The translations under genes and the position numbers were made by a program. From Rhizodiscina lignyota (Eukaryota; Ascomycota; Dothideomycetes; Aulographales; Rhizodiscinaceae): DNA of 64,000 bases. The notes beneath the pieces are model-generated. The model saw nothing but the letters and a program-made list of their open reading frames with translations. It was not told the DNA's origin and ran no database searches. The stretch covers positions 434,001 through 498,000 of the forward strand of contig ML978128.1 of assembly GCA_010015805.1 (NCBI GenBank), read 5' to 3'. Below are positions 22,355 through 35,076 of this stretch, piece after piece (the first letter of the stretch is position 1; every line of letters begins with the position of its first letter).

Positions 22355-25300
22355 ATGGACGGACCGTCGAATTCAAGCTCTTCAAAAGTCACGGGTGAGC
22401 CTGCCCTGAGAGCGCAACAAGTGTTAATTGAGCTAATTTCAACGCAAAGTGGAATACCATGATCCCGCAGGAGTCTTTCCACTTTTGTCTGCGCAGCTGC
22501 AGGCCAGGTTACCCCTCCGTAACCTGCATTGGAAGTCTCCCTCTCGACCCCTGCGATCTATAGATTCGCTTCATGTGGAGTTGGTGCCAAGCCAGGATGG
22601 AGTTGACCTTAGTGCAAGACCTTCAACAGCTGCATCACAGGAAAGCTTGAGTAGTCAAGACCCGCACCGTAGTTCGCAAGCTCTGGATGGCCAGGTAGAT
22701 CGTCCAGGCTCAGGGCTCCCATCGTTTCGGTCCTTTCACAAAGGGCGCCGCCATCAAATTCCTGGATTGAGGAGGACGCCATATCTCAAGGTATATCTGC
22801 TGAGGTGCGACGACAGCGAGACCTACAAGAACATTGCACGCAAGGAAATTCGGGAATGGATTCGCGAAAATACGCCGTCGCATCATTCAGGGGGTGCAAG
22901 CTCTCAGGAACAACATGATGCCTACGAATGGCTCATATTGCACGTTGTCATTCCCGGTACATATGCAGCTGCTCAACCGCGTTTCAGTGGTTCCACAAGC
23001 AGCAGCACAGGAACGGCAAAGGACCGATCAAACACCACCCGGTGGCCTGGCGGAAAGTCTACGACTGTCTTTGAGAAGATAAGGTCTGACTTTAACTCAT
23101 CAAGTAACTCTGCGCCGGATCGTGTAGCGCAGATCCGTATTCAAAACGAAGAGTTGCCTCGACATCTCCAGTTTCCGGGTTCTTCAGCAAGTTTTCCTGC
23201 ATACCAGGAAACTCCCCAGGAACAAAATAGCGCATGGACAGATCTGGTTGCAAAGTTCAAGACACTAATCTTGCTCTCATTTAATCTGCGCGTTAGCCAG
23301 TATGAGGAAGATATCCGAGAAAAGGATGCACAGCGCTCTCTACCAGGATGGAATTTCTGTACTTTTTTTGTTCTGAAAGAAGGTCTAGCTCACAGCTTCG
23401 AAGGCGTTGGTCTCGTTGAAGATGCCCTGGTTATCTATGACGAGCTGTCTATTGGTCTCGATACCGTGATTAGAGACAAGGCCGTAGGCACCTCGCAGAC
23501 TGACGCTACGACATTGTTACCCTCTACCGAAGAACTCAAACAACATTTGCTGAATCTACTGGATTCTGACGAGCTTCCGGGCAAACTTCAACTGCTGATG
23601 AAGAAACCAATCGATGAAGGGAACAAGAATTACAGAGGGCTCATTCTGGCGAGCAACATCTCAATATTCGATTTCAAATGCTACCTGTTTGCACGGCAGA
23701 TGTTGTTGCTTCTGCGGCTAGGGAGAAACATCTTTGACGCTCGGCAAACATCGCGCAAATCCCAGGAGGCCAGGAGACACTCAATTGATGGAGCAGACAA
23801 AAGGCTATCGGCGGAACTGTCTAATGAAGTGAACCTAGGTCCCTTGGCTGAAATCTGTCGAAGGGCGCTTTCATTTGCCACAGAAACAGCCCGTGTGCTG
23901 CGAGATGACCTTGGTGTGGGAGGGGACGAGGGCCGCTTTTCGACCGATGCAAAGGAGAACTTCATCGCATCCTGGATAGCGGCTGTCGTTGATCAAATTC
24001 TTACTGAAACCACGTCGCCATCTCTATCTGCACAGACCAATCGTGCGCCCCCTTCGCCGCTCAAGATTCCTCGTGCCAGGAAGACGACGGGAGAACCTCT
24101 GTCTACTGGTGCTGATTCGAAGTCGCATCCGGCCCGTTCAAGCTCGCTTTCATTCCGTCCAACGTCTCTCGTCGAACCACTTAGCAATCAAGCAAGTGGG
24201 CAGCCAAACGACGCTTGGCCAAAACGAATGTCCAGTGAAAACGAGCGACCGGGAGATCCACCAACACGGTTTGGTCTCCTCGAACTAGCTACTCACAGAG
24301 CGGAATTGAAGCTTTTGGAACGGCGGACGTTGGAGAAGCTCGGCAGCAAGTGCGGTTGGCAGGTCGGCTGGTCTACGCTCGAAAACGCAATCCCTAACCG
24401 CGCAAATGGTTTCCATGAGGTCAAAATAGAAGCAGATGATTCGACGTCGTCTGAAGACCATATTAATGAGCAGATCAAGTTCAAGATGATAGAAGGCCTC
24501 TGCCACGCTAAATTCTTGCAAGGACTCTCATCATTGGACGAATTTCAAAAGTTGTACGAATCCCTTAGCGACGATACGGTCAAACTATATCAAATCGCGG
24601 GACAGGCGCGTGCAGCAGAGAAGACTTTGGGGGATTTGGCGATTGTCAAATATGACTTGGGCGACTTTGCAGGAGCCGCGTCCTTCTTTGCTCGAGTTAC
24701 GCCACTATACTCGGAAAGCAATTGGAATAAAGTTGAGGTTGCCATGCTGCGCATGCATGCGCAGTGCCTGAAAGCTCTGAATCGTAAAGATGAGTACCTA
24801 CGACTACTGCTCATGATCCTCAGCAAAGCAGCCGCCCACACCAGATCCGCAACAATACCAAGAGGCATGAAGATTTCAAGTCCCGGGATGCGAAAAGCAT
24901 TGCATACGAGTCGATCGTGGCTTGATGACGATGACGTACCTTCTCGAGACCTTCTTACGGAACTGGTAGAATATTCAGAAGAGCTTCCGTATGACGTGTC
25001 TGTCTCCATGGACACGTTCTTCGCCAACATTACTGTCGAACCGTATGTGGTCCACTACGATGATCGAGACGGGTTCCGACTGCTTCTTAAATTTCGGCAT
25101 TTACTTGATGATGACCTCACCCTCACTTCAGTATCCCTGAAGCTCGTAGGTACCACGGCGGAACAGAAGAAAGACATCTTCCTAACCAGCGACGGTTTTG
25201 TCGAGGTCGAGAAGGGTATAGCTAAGTGCTGGCTGCACACAAACGTAAGTCGCTCATCAATCCCGATGTACAGTACTAATATATACAGGTCACAACATAC

Positions 25301-27149
25301 GGATCGTTTGTTGTTGAGCAAATCGCCCTTAAGGCTAAGAAGATCTTGTTCATACATGAACCTCTTAGCAAGACCGAAGCCCCTAATCCACTTGCATCAT
25401 CATCCGGACCCCCTCCTCTGGAGAGTGTAGTAGCTGCAAAACGCACTCCAATCTTTTGCTTTCCGCGTACGGAGTCTTTTGACGCCATCATACACTTGTC
25501 TCGCTCCATACACATCGATAGAACCCGATCTATTGAAATCGAGTGCAATACAGGCTGGAACGAAGCTGAATCTCTAGAGCTGCGACTTCGTGCTGCGTCT
25601 GCGGGACTGCGGCTTCATACCAGCAATGCAATAGTTATTGAAGGAGATGTCGACCTCGTCAAGGCCGATAAGCCTCGACCGGGCATTGTTGGACTTGCAA
25701 ACGTACCTTCAAACGTCAAGTTCAAGATTCGGATCCCTTTCGAAGTCGAGTCTCACACAAGTGACATTCTCATCCGAATTGACGCCGAGTACAAAACCGG
25801 CAATGGCGTCTTTCAGTTCTTTTCACACGCGAAGATACCCATTGATTTGCCTCTCGACGTCAACGTGCAAGATAGCTTCAAGCCATTTGCTCTCTTCTCT
25901 ACCTTCAATATCAAGACCTCCAACCAGAAGCCACTTCGACTCTTGAGTGCTGGACTGGGTGAAACAAGCCTGCTTTCTGTACAGGGCCCAATGGGCGGAC
26001 GTTGGCCACGGATCGTGTTTCCAAAAAAGGCGATGAGCCTCCAATTCATCATAAGGAAAAAGAGCCCCGGTCAAAGCAAAGAAAAGGAGCCATTGCCATT
26101 GGACTTGTCCTATCAATGTCTGGACGAACAAGTAGAAGCAATTGCGCAATCATCTTTTGCAAAAAGCGTCACTAACGGCGAGTTTGCGCCCTTACGCCGC
26201 TTGCTCGTACCCTCTTTCGTTGAGAGGCTGATGCACGGCATTGAGCCAGAAGAATTCACGCAAGTGGCTTACCGAGATGAAGTCTCAATTCCTCCCTTCG
26301 AGGATTTCTCATGGGATGAAGTCCTTGACGCCGTGCCAAGCTCATCAAAAGATTCTCTCCAAAAGTGGCTTGAGCAGTGGCACGAGGTATATCCAAGAAC
26401 CCATATATGCCCCTCAGACATGTCCTAACGCGCTCTAGGACCATCCCAAACTCCTTATTGGAAATATCAATAAGTGGACTGAGCTACAACAGCTCCACGG
26501 TTACCCCAACAGGTTTGCCCCTGTAGACTCATCCCACACAACTCGCCAAATTACGATATCGGTGTCCGTTCCAACGGTCCACGTGATACCCACCGCATCT
26601 TTAGCAATCAAAGACTACCATCGCGACTATCTTCCAACAGACACTGTCTGGCCGCTTGGTGAAGCGAAATCAGCCAACCTTACTATCTCACATACCCGAG
26701 TGTGGTGCGATCCCAACGATCTTAAAGATGTCGCTTCTCTGGGCAGTGCCGACGAACCGATGCAGTTCGTCTACGAGGTCGACGCAAACCCCGACTTGTG
26801 GCTTGTTGGTGGGCCAAAGAGAGGCACCTTCTGGCAGCGCGAAGGCGAGGATCAGAAAGAGACCTTTGAGCTACTGCTTATCCCGCTTCGCAAAGGTGAC
26901 TGGGCATACCCAGCCGTTGACGTTCGGCCTGTGCAACCTGGAAGCGCACAGCGTGGAGGAAACCAGGGCCAGGGGCACGAGCGCGATGGTGAAGAGGACA
27001 AGGCGATCAGCTGTGAGTGTTATTACGAGGATGCGTTTCAGCGCGTCTTGGTTGTGCCAGATGTGAAAAGTACCACAGTTGGGCTTGTGAAAGGAGGGGG
27101 TACGATTTTAATGGAGACTATTGGCACAGAAGACGCAGTAGAGATGTAG
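22355..27149 (+). CDS. TRS130: TRAPP-II subunit Trs130 (TRAPPC10)
   Basis: Exons 22355..22394, 22450..25244, 25289..26386 and 26439..27149 give about 1547 residues. A tiny first exon (MDGPSNSSSSKVT) joins to VEYHDPAGVFPLL, and the block LPLRNLHWKSPSRPLRSID that follows is diagnostic for fungal Trs130. The middle has the alpha-solenoid part with AGQARAAEKTLGDLAIVKYDLGD-like helices. The C-terminal exons carry beta-rich immunoglobulin-like segments ending near LLLIPLRKGDWAYP. Trs130 is a core subunit of the TRAPP-II complex, the exchange factor for Ypt31/32 (Rab11) at the late Golgi. Introns are 55, 44 and 52 bp, all in phase. The longer open frame starting at 22449 uses a GTG and is not the true start. 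Confidence 0.93.
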
Positions 27150-27369
27150 TCACTTTTACTATTTCGTCTATGCATCAATCTTCCAGAAAGGGTTTTCCCT
27201 CTTCTAGCATTTCCGACAATTCCGTGAACCATGCATCATGTGGAGCGGCCCAAGCCCTCGAGTTGAGGACATATAACCCAGATCTAGCAAAATTGTAAAA
27301 TTTACAGCGAAATTCAATTGTTCACCCTATTTGCACTCACAGAAGTCCGGTCCTGTCTTGCCCTCTGCA

Positions 27370-29655
27370 TTATAGCTTCGCCTTCGGTTTCGTCGCGTCC
27401 TGTGCTTCAACCTCAGCATAGAGATCATCCAGCACATTGCGATAGAATTTTGCGACTTTCGGACGCTTGAGCTTGAAAGTGGGCGTAATCAGGTCGTTTT
27501 CGGGGCTGAACGGCTCCAGGCCTAGCCAGCAAGCTCTCACCCTTTCGTAGCTGTTGAACTTGTTCTTCTTGGCCACCTTCTCGAACTCTCTCGTCGCAGC
27601 TGCACGAACTTTTGGGTGCGCCGCTGCATCCTTTATCGCTTTCATGTCTGTCGGGTCGATTTGCGTCTTCAGGATCTGCGACGCGAATGGTGCAAACTGA
27701 TCTGGTGCCACGCCGAAGAGTCCCACCAAGGTTGATTGCGTCGAGTCGCCATGGACGTAGCCTGACGCCAGCCATCCGCACGCCGAAAGCACGACGTTTT
27801 CAATGCGCTCTGGCGAGATGTACTCGCCCTGTGCCAGCTTGAGGAGATTCTTAACGCGATCGATAATCTTGAAGCGACCGAGCTCGTCCACGGATGCGAT
27901 GTCGCCGGTATGCAGCCACCCGTCTTCGTCGAGCGCCTTGGCCGTCTCCTCCGGATTCTTGAAGTACTCCCTGAAGACGCTATTGCCGCGAATGAGCAGC
28001 TCACCGCGTGGATGCGGCTTATCGGTACTGAGGTATTCCATATCTGGAACGTCTCTCAAGCATGCTTCAGAAGATGGAACGATGGGACCACAATTACCAG
28101 CGCTCAAGTCGCCGGGAATTCCAATCAGGCTAGTTGCGTACGTTTCAGTCAGACCATAGCCTTGCACAAAGTTATTCGCAAACACGATGCGAAGGAACTG
28201 GTGTAATCCTGAGTCTATCGGAGAGGCACCCGACACCATAAACCTTGCCCGCTCGAGACCGAACTGCTTTGCAACCTTCTTCGACCAGATGGGATCATAG
28301 ACGGCATGTATGTTCGTCGCCACTTTCGGATCAGGGTTCCTCATATTCGCCATCTTTGCGCTTATTATGTAGCGGCTTAACGTGCCTTTCACTCCTGGAG
28401 CTTCAAGCGTCGCTGCTTTAATCACAGAGCCGAAGCGGTTGTATAACCGCGGAACAGCAGAGAAAATCGTCGGGCGCACTAGTTTCAGGTCGTCGACAAG
28501 TTCTGCGATGTTCCCATGAAAGTACCCAATACTTGCGCCGCATATCAGCGCGCCATGTTCTCCAACGCGTTGATAGATGTGCGCCAGGGGTAAGAACGAA
28601 CAAATGACATCTCTGCTCGTCGTTTCTCCAAAAAGGAAGACGACAAGCGTGGCTGAGACGGCATTCTTGTGAGTCAAGACCACTCCCTTCGGATTTCCCG
28701 TTGTGCCAGAGGTGTAATTGATCGTAATCAGGTCGTCCGGTTTGGGCGGATTGAGTGGTATCGGATGTGTCTCTCCAAGGGCCTCAACGTCTCCAATATA
28801 CACGATTTTCAAGCCTAAGTCTTGCGCCAATGTATTCAGGAGGTCTTTCTTCGATTCGCCCGAGAGTTCGCCAGCATCTAGTGGATCCATGGAGACAATC
28901 ACCTTCAGTGAAGGTAGCCGTGGTTTCAACTTGATGAGAGCCACGATGTGATTGAGCGATGTGACGACGCATGCGAGGTTAGCATGGGAGACGATGTACT
29001 CGACCGCATCTGGTCCAAGGGTGTCGTATAGCGAGACGGAGTAGAGGCCTTGGGACATACATCCCAAATCTAAAGCAAGGCTGGTAAGCAACTTTTGCCC
29101 TCTCTAAAGCAGGGTGCGGCTCACCAGTGATCTGCCACTCGGGTCTATTTTGGCTCCAGATCCCAACAGCATATTTCTCGTCTACAACGCCCAGTCCTTT
29201 ATGAATATCAACTAAACCTGCACCGAGATTCGTTCTTCGCCTTTGTATTGTCTGGTAATCTTGCCATTCGTACGGTCCAAATGTTTTCGTCGTGGGATCG
29301 TAAGGTCTATGTCCGAGGCATCTATTTGCGGGAACGCCATTTGCTGAACCAGAATATCAGCATCTCTCCTCCAAAGTATGGGAATGCGCCAAACTCACCA
29401 GCAACCTCGAAGGCTTCGTGCATCGTCGTTACCTAATTCCTTTGTCAGCGTCCACTCCCTCTGATATGGAATCAGCTCGCTCACTGCCGGGTCCAACACA
29501 TCCAGCAACTTCTCTTGGAATCTCCAGTGCCTGTAAATCGGACTGCGCCCCTCTCGTTTCGTCCCAGGGATTGGCACACTCTGCGGCTGCCCCGGAGGGG
29601 GAGCCACAGAAAGCTCCTTCGCCCGCTCCATGAACAACGACTGGAGCTTTGCCAT
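27370..29655 (-). CDS. FAA2: Long-chain acyl-CoA synthetase with peroxisomal targeting signal
   Basis: Exons 29655..29485, 29432..29399, 29343..29125 and 29069..27370 give about 707 residues. The 34-bp second exon and the 52-, 55- and 55-bp introns are each supported by frame and by family residues (LDPA|VTTMHEAFE, WQIT|DLGCMSQ). The AMP-binding signature TINYTSGTTGNPKGVVLTHK, the adenylation motif GYGLTET and the FACS-type stretch DGWLHTGDIASVDELGRFKI are present. The enzyme activates fatty acids with ATP and CoA. The chain ends in AKL, a classic PTS1, so import into peroxisomes and a role in beta-oxidation are likely, as for yeast Faa2. The gene is convergent with TRS130; the stops are about 220 bp apart. 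Confidence 0.93.
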
Positions 29656-30455
29656 GACGATTATGGGACCACCGACTGTGGAAGCTGGTGGAAGTGGTAG
29701 ATGTTCGCGACTTGCGTGTAGAGAATCTCAGTGGTGCCTGAAGCACGTCACTGGTGAAGGAATGAGTCGCCACCGAACGACGCTTCACCTCCCATTAGCA
29801 CATTCACATCGATATAGGCACGAACCGCGGAAGGTAACACTGAGAGCAGAAGCGAGTGTCGAGAAGCAGTCACTCACCAAGAACAGAATGTATCCGTACT
29901 GATACAACAAAGAAGGCAAAGTAGTGAAAGGAGTAAACGTAAAGCTCTATGAAGAGTGGCCGTTAAAGAGAGTCTATATCGGCCGTAAAATGGGAGGGAA
30001 ATACGAAAGAAAAGGGTCGTAAGACATCGGAACGCGTTGGAATCCAGCTGGTCTCGTGGACGAATCTGGACGGCGTTTGGACGTGATGAAGAATCCTAGG
30101 TGGGTACCTCGGCTCGCCCTCCTTGCCTTCCTAACTTGGAGCATGATCCGTGTGTGCAATCGAGGTCGAAAGGTGCGTCAGGGGCGCTCTATCACATTTA
30201 CGGAGCATATTTCAGATCGTTATGCCAGGTTATGGTGATATGGCATCACTTGCAATTCTGTTTCGAGCTACAATCACATGCGGCGAAAATTCACATGCAA
30301 ATCATTCTCTGCCACTCTGCAGGTTCGCAGCTAGCCCTGTCGCCTGCTGCGCTAAAATCGATCATGCGTCCCGATCAGACGGAAATTCTCCGCTCACGTG
30401 ACGGCTAGAGAGCGTACCAAAATGGAAAGACGGGATTGTAGCTTCACGATGTTGC
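29656..30455. other. Intergenic, no gene seen
   Basis: About 800 bp upstream of the acyl-CoA synthetase and beyond the 3' end of the HET-domain gene. It is likely the synthetase promoter. A CACGTGAC motif occurs near 30394. Confidence 0.4.
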
Positions 30456-32320
30456 TCACTGCAGGAGAAAAGATCCATATTGCATCTCGCCTCGGTCTAC
30501 TGAGACAGCAATCTCTCCTCCCATCGCTCCATGGATATAGCTTTCACCCACCAACTTAAACAGACGTGCATCTTGGGGACCTTGTCCTGCTTGGCAATTT
30601 TCTGATTGTCGCAAGATAAATGGCACTTTCGCGCCCAGCAGAACGCACAAAACATCACCTTGCTTCGACAATGGCGGAATTAGGCCAATGCGCCCTGCTT
30701 CTGTAACGCACAACCGGCGTCCAACTGTTGGTTCCAAAGCGTTCGAGAAGATGACTGTCGGCCCCATTACAGGAGACGATTCCGGCATGGCGAGCTCATC
30801 AAGTCGCTTGCTAGAGCAGAAACGTGTCGACGGCTCCAAACCATGTCGGGTCGCACAGGAAGACTTGCAACTAAGATACTTTTGGCGAAGACTGTCTGCT
30901 GATGGATTCCGCAGCTCACCGTTCTCCAAGATGTAGTTTCCAGTCAAAGTCCGGCAGAAATTCTCGAAAGCTGGGGTACCCAGCAAATCTAACTGGGTAT
31001 CGCATGTGTTCCTAGAGTTGTTTCGTATGACTAGACTCTCGACCTCGTCAAGCCACTCGTTCAGTTCTGGGTTCGGAGTAGAAGTAGTACAAATGGAACT
31101 GAGATATTCAATCTTGTCGAAGATGACGCCTTTCACAGATAATGCCGTCGTGATTTCGGAATCCAAAGTACAGGAAGCTGCAAATCGTGTAGCCCTGTAC
31201 TTTCGAGAGCCTTCAGTCACGGAGAGCGGTGAACATTTCGGTGGACAAGTCCAGTCCGGGACCCAAGAAGGCAATGCATATACAGATCCAGGGTAGCCAC
31301 ACCCTGCAAATGAAAGCAATCGCAGACTCTTTGCATGGCAGATCATGGCGAAGGCGAACCTCTGGTACACAGATTCAACAGTGTCACTGTAGTCAGGTTC
31401 AATACCGAATCCCTCGGCGTCAGTCGAGATTCCGAGCAACCCATATATTGCATCTCGAGCATTTGTTGCTTGACGATGCCTCGTAGCCATCAAGGCATAT
31501 TCCAGTGAGCACATGTTTGAAATGACAAGGCGAACTCGCGTATGCCAAATCTCCCGGATATGTTCCAGCGCAGCAAGAACCTCAGCGCCCACGTTCGACC
31601 AGACAGCTCGATATTCAGGCTGAAGCAAATCTCTAGCGACGACGTAAAGGTGAGCCCAAGGCAATGAGACGGTCCCGTAGAGTACAGTCAGGCATCTTTC
31701 CAGTAATGGTGCCTGCCCGCTCGGGGTATCCGTTTTCATAGAGCTCAGAACTGCCTCTTGAAAAGTCCAAGTCCGACGAAACCAAGCATGCCCGAGAAGC
31801 TGGATCAAGGAATTCCACTGTCTCCTTTTGTACCTATCGGGAGTCAGCCTGTCATACTTGATCCCTTTGCAAAGGTCGTTGTAGAGTTCAGCAAGAGTCT
31901 CCACAGCAAGGTATGGATCAGTCTCCGGACTTGGAGAAAGCCAAATGATGACCCTGGATGCCTTGGAGTACACCTGATCCATAATCCGAATCTGATGCGA
32001 CTTTCGGTATTATTTGTTTGGTTGATGCTAATTGCATCGATCCAGATATTGACAGTCTCAGTTGGTGATCGTATTGCGTGTAATGCATCATAAGCATTGC
32101 CATAGACTGTGAATCGTCTCTTGTCCAGCATTATCTCATTGGATTGAGCAGAATCTCCCCATGTATACGACAGTGCGACGTAGTCTGGGTTATCATCGAG
32201 GCAAACCCTCGCAACTGTACACTGCACTGGCTCGGCATCTCCGGGCTGGAGTTGAAGTATCCGGACATACTTCTGTGGATCAGGAAGAATCGAATACTTA
32301 AAAGGAATTTCTGAGCTCTG
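30456..32320 (-). pseudogene. HET-domain (heterokaryon incompatibility) gene, apparently broken
   Basis: A HET-domain protein of the common WD/NACHT-less type, roughly 600 residues if read along its whole length. N-terminal blocks are canonical: YSILPDPQKYVRILQLQPGD, YVALSYTWGD and IWIDAISINQTNN. They are followed in another frame by MDQVYSKASRVIIWLSP, WFRRTWTFQEAV, RDAIYGLLGI and the usual tail GESYIHGAMGGEI. HET domains trigger cell death on fusion of incompatible hyphae. The change of frame, about one break, has no plausible intron. No ATG precedes the N-terminal block before an in-frame stop, so a 5' exon is missing or unrecognised. Either this is a recent pseudogene or a sequence error is involved; the otherwise perfect domain argues for recent loss. 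Confidence 0.75.
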
Positions 32321-33196
32321 TTCTATAGGATGTTCTATGGCTCTCTTCTATCAAGGAGGAAGAACGGGGGTTGAAGCAAGCCTCTGATACGTTACTTAGA
32401 ATGGTTATGGACTAGTACGACTCTAGTCAACCACATACGTCTGTGCGCCGCCTTCCATTGCTCCCCGAAACCTACTCCACATGTCTCTCTTCTTCCACAA
32501 AGCCACCGATTTCGAGAGCAAGAGGGATTACAAGATCTTTTCGAATCGGCGGCCACTATTCTTCTCGCTAGAATTGCCGCTATTTCGATCTTCAACTTAC
32601 TAAAATATGCGTTGCTGACCTGCTGACCTACAGCTCGTAATATGCAATCATTAAGGTTGCCTATTAAGGTTGTTGGCATCTGGTAAGCTGCATTATATGC
32701 ATCCGAGAACGTTAGCTTGTACAGAAGGTCTCCATTAAACTCTGGTATGACAAGGTTTTCAGCTGCTTTCCAATCATCATGATAGCATTGCAAATGATAC
32801 TCCGTAGCTTTCGGCCGTTCATGTGCATCCCAAAATCAAAAACATACCGGTAAATGGACGTTCTAGGCCTGCAAGCCACAGCCCATCGGCATCTAAGGGC
32901 GGAAGGCTACGGGCACCACGCGGACGTGTCCATCCATGCTTTGGGGTTGATGAAACCCGGGGAGCTACGTTCAGCTCGCATTTCGCCCACGCATCCAATC
33001 CACAGGGGTGGGCTTGACGCCACGAACGAATGTTTGCAAGCGACCCCCGCAGGCTCAGGGTCAGGATCCTTCACTAATCTAATTGTGGGGTGCATGCTCA
33101 CCTAGATCTGTCGGGAAACCGAAATAATATTGTGGATTGCATCCCATCCTCCCTCTTGCGCTTTCTGACCCGACCACCGCGGAAAACGGTCAAGCC
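32321..33196. other. Intergenic between HET gene and MFS transporter
   Basis: About 880 bp. A minus-strand open frame at 32392-32793 (133 codons) has no recognisable domain and no good splice path into the HET gene. One TACTCCGTA nonamer lies at 32798-32806. The part after 32900 is likely the transporter promoter. Confidence 0.35.
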
Positions 33197-34836
33197 ATGG
33201 CTTCATATCCTGAGCAGGCCAATCGTAGTACCAACGCAGCGGATTCAGAGGCCGTAGGAGAGAAGATTGGGGAAACCGCAACCACCGAATATGCCGATAG
33301 GGAAAAGAAAGAGCCGGACTCCCAAATCTTGAGAGATAGACATGGCCTGCCACTGGTGCCGCAACCTTCTTCAGATCCCATGGACCCGTTGAACTGGAGT
33401 CCATGGCTGAAGGGAACGGTGCTGGCGCAAGTGTCTCTTCTCTCATTCACAGCGCTGCTTAGTGCCTCTCTCATTGTAAGTACGGATTTTATGGCGGATG
33501 ACAGCTTTATTCTGACGAGCTTCACAGGCCCCGACATACGTGCCGTTGGGTGAGTTTCTGCACGAAGACCTTGTTACGACGGCATACGTCACGTCTGTTT
33601 TTATTGCATGCGCTGGCATAGGGTCGCTCTTCTGGATTCCGTTCTCGAATATCTATGGTCGGAGGCCGATCTACCTTCTCTCGCTACTGGCGAACACTGC
33701 CTTCTTGGTCGCAAGCGGCAAATCTAAAAGTTATGGCGAGATCATGGCCATGAGAGCGCTCAACGGATTCTTTGCCGGCATTCCCTTGGGACTTGGTTCA
33801 GCTACTGTAGTCGATTTGTTCTTTAGCTACGAGAGGGGCCGCTATATGGGCATTTACACTGTAATGCTCATCACCGGAGGTCATCTTGCTCCGGTTATTG
33901 GCGGGTATGTCGCGAAGAATCTGACTTGGCAATGGTGCTTCTACATTCCTTCGATCATTACAGCCGCCGAGTTCATCATCTTTGCTGCCACTGTACCCGA
34001 AACACTATTTTCCAGGGCTCCGGAAGCGCTCGCAAGACCTTCAAAACCATGGACCGAGAACATGCTAATGATTGGACCCCGCGCTCATCCGACTCGCACA
34101 CTACATATAGTCGACTTCTTCAGACCAGCCCAGCTTCTGCTTTATCCGGAAGTCTTCTTTCCCACGCTATATTATGCGATCATTTTCACATACGGCTCGA
34201 TCCTCTTTATCATCTCTTCCGCCAATCTGTTCAGGCAGATTTATCACTATATGCCGCAGCAAACTGGCCTGTTACTGGGCCTTCCGCTCACGATAGGCTC
34301 ATTGCTCGGCGAGACAAGTGCCGGATGGGTATCTGACTATATTTCTCGGACTCGAGCTATTGCCCGCGGCGGCGAACGTGTACCTGAAGACAGACTACTT
34401 GGGATGATTCCAGGTGCTATCCTCACCCCTCTGGGCATTATCATTGAAGGTGTATGTTTGCAAAAACGGACACATTGGGCCGGCACGGCGATGGGTATTG
34501 GTATTGCAAGCGTGGGCTATCAGATTGTGACAACGGCAGTATACTCCTACACTGCTGAAGTAAGAGCGACTGCGGCTCCCGTGGAGAACCCAGGCTGACT
34601 GGTTCCAGTGTCATAAGCCGCAGGCATCCGAGCTCGGCGCTATCATAAGCTTCTCCAGACAGTTGATGGGGTTCACGATTGGATTTTATGCCATCCCGCT
34701 ATCCGCGCGCATCGGCATCCAAAATGCTTGGATCACGTTTGCATTCATCTCCGTCGGAATTTATCTGCTCACAGTGCCTCTTCTATTCTGGGGTCGCAAA
34801 TGGCGGAGAGAGATCGATTGGCACAAGGACTTGTAA
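33197..34836 (+). CDS. MFS transporter (DHA1-like)
   Basis: Exons 33197..33475, 33528..34559 and 34609..34836 encode about 512 residues; introns are 52 and 49 bp. The N-terminal motif DPMDPLNWSPWLK is typical of fungal drug:H+ antiporter-like MFS proteins. Twelve membrane helices are predictable, with the A-type motif between helices 2 and 3 (FSNIYGRRPIYLL) and the helix-4 region MRALNGFFAGIPLGLGSATV. Near the end, YTAE|CHKPQASELGA and RQLMGFTIGFYAIP are characteristic and confirm the second intron. The ATG at 33197 is the first in frame. The substrate is unknown, but the position beside two aromatic-acid genes suggests uptake or export of an aromatic acid. Confidence 0.88.
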
Positions 34837-35076
34837 AACAACTCAAGCTGCAGTCATCTTCACTGGCAATCGGGTCCTGAAATTGCTATCGCAACAACAA
34901 CGAGTACAATCAAAGCTATGAACGAGCTTACAGGATATAGATGCCGTCGGGTCAACTAGCAATCCTTTTTCGAAGGAGCTGATGCAAGCTTTAGAGCTCA
35001 GAAAAGACGCTTTGTTTGCTGTCCAGCATCTTGTGAACACTCCGCAGCTCGCCCCGATTGCCATCACTCGCGGACG

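Noticed and set aside
32392-32793. Minus-strand 133-codon frame as a 5' exon of the HET gene
   Set aside because: No donor/acceptor pair joins it in the right phase, and its content is unlike HET N-termini.
33137-33196. N-terminal extension of the MFS transporter
   Set aside because: It begins with a non-ATG codon; the first ATG in frame is at 33197 and fits the family's length.
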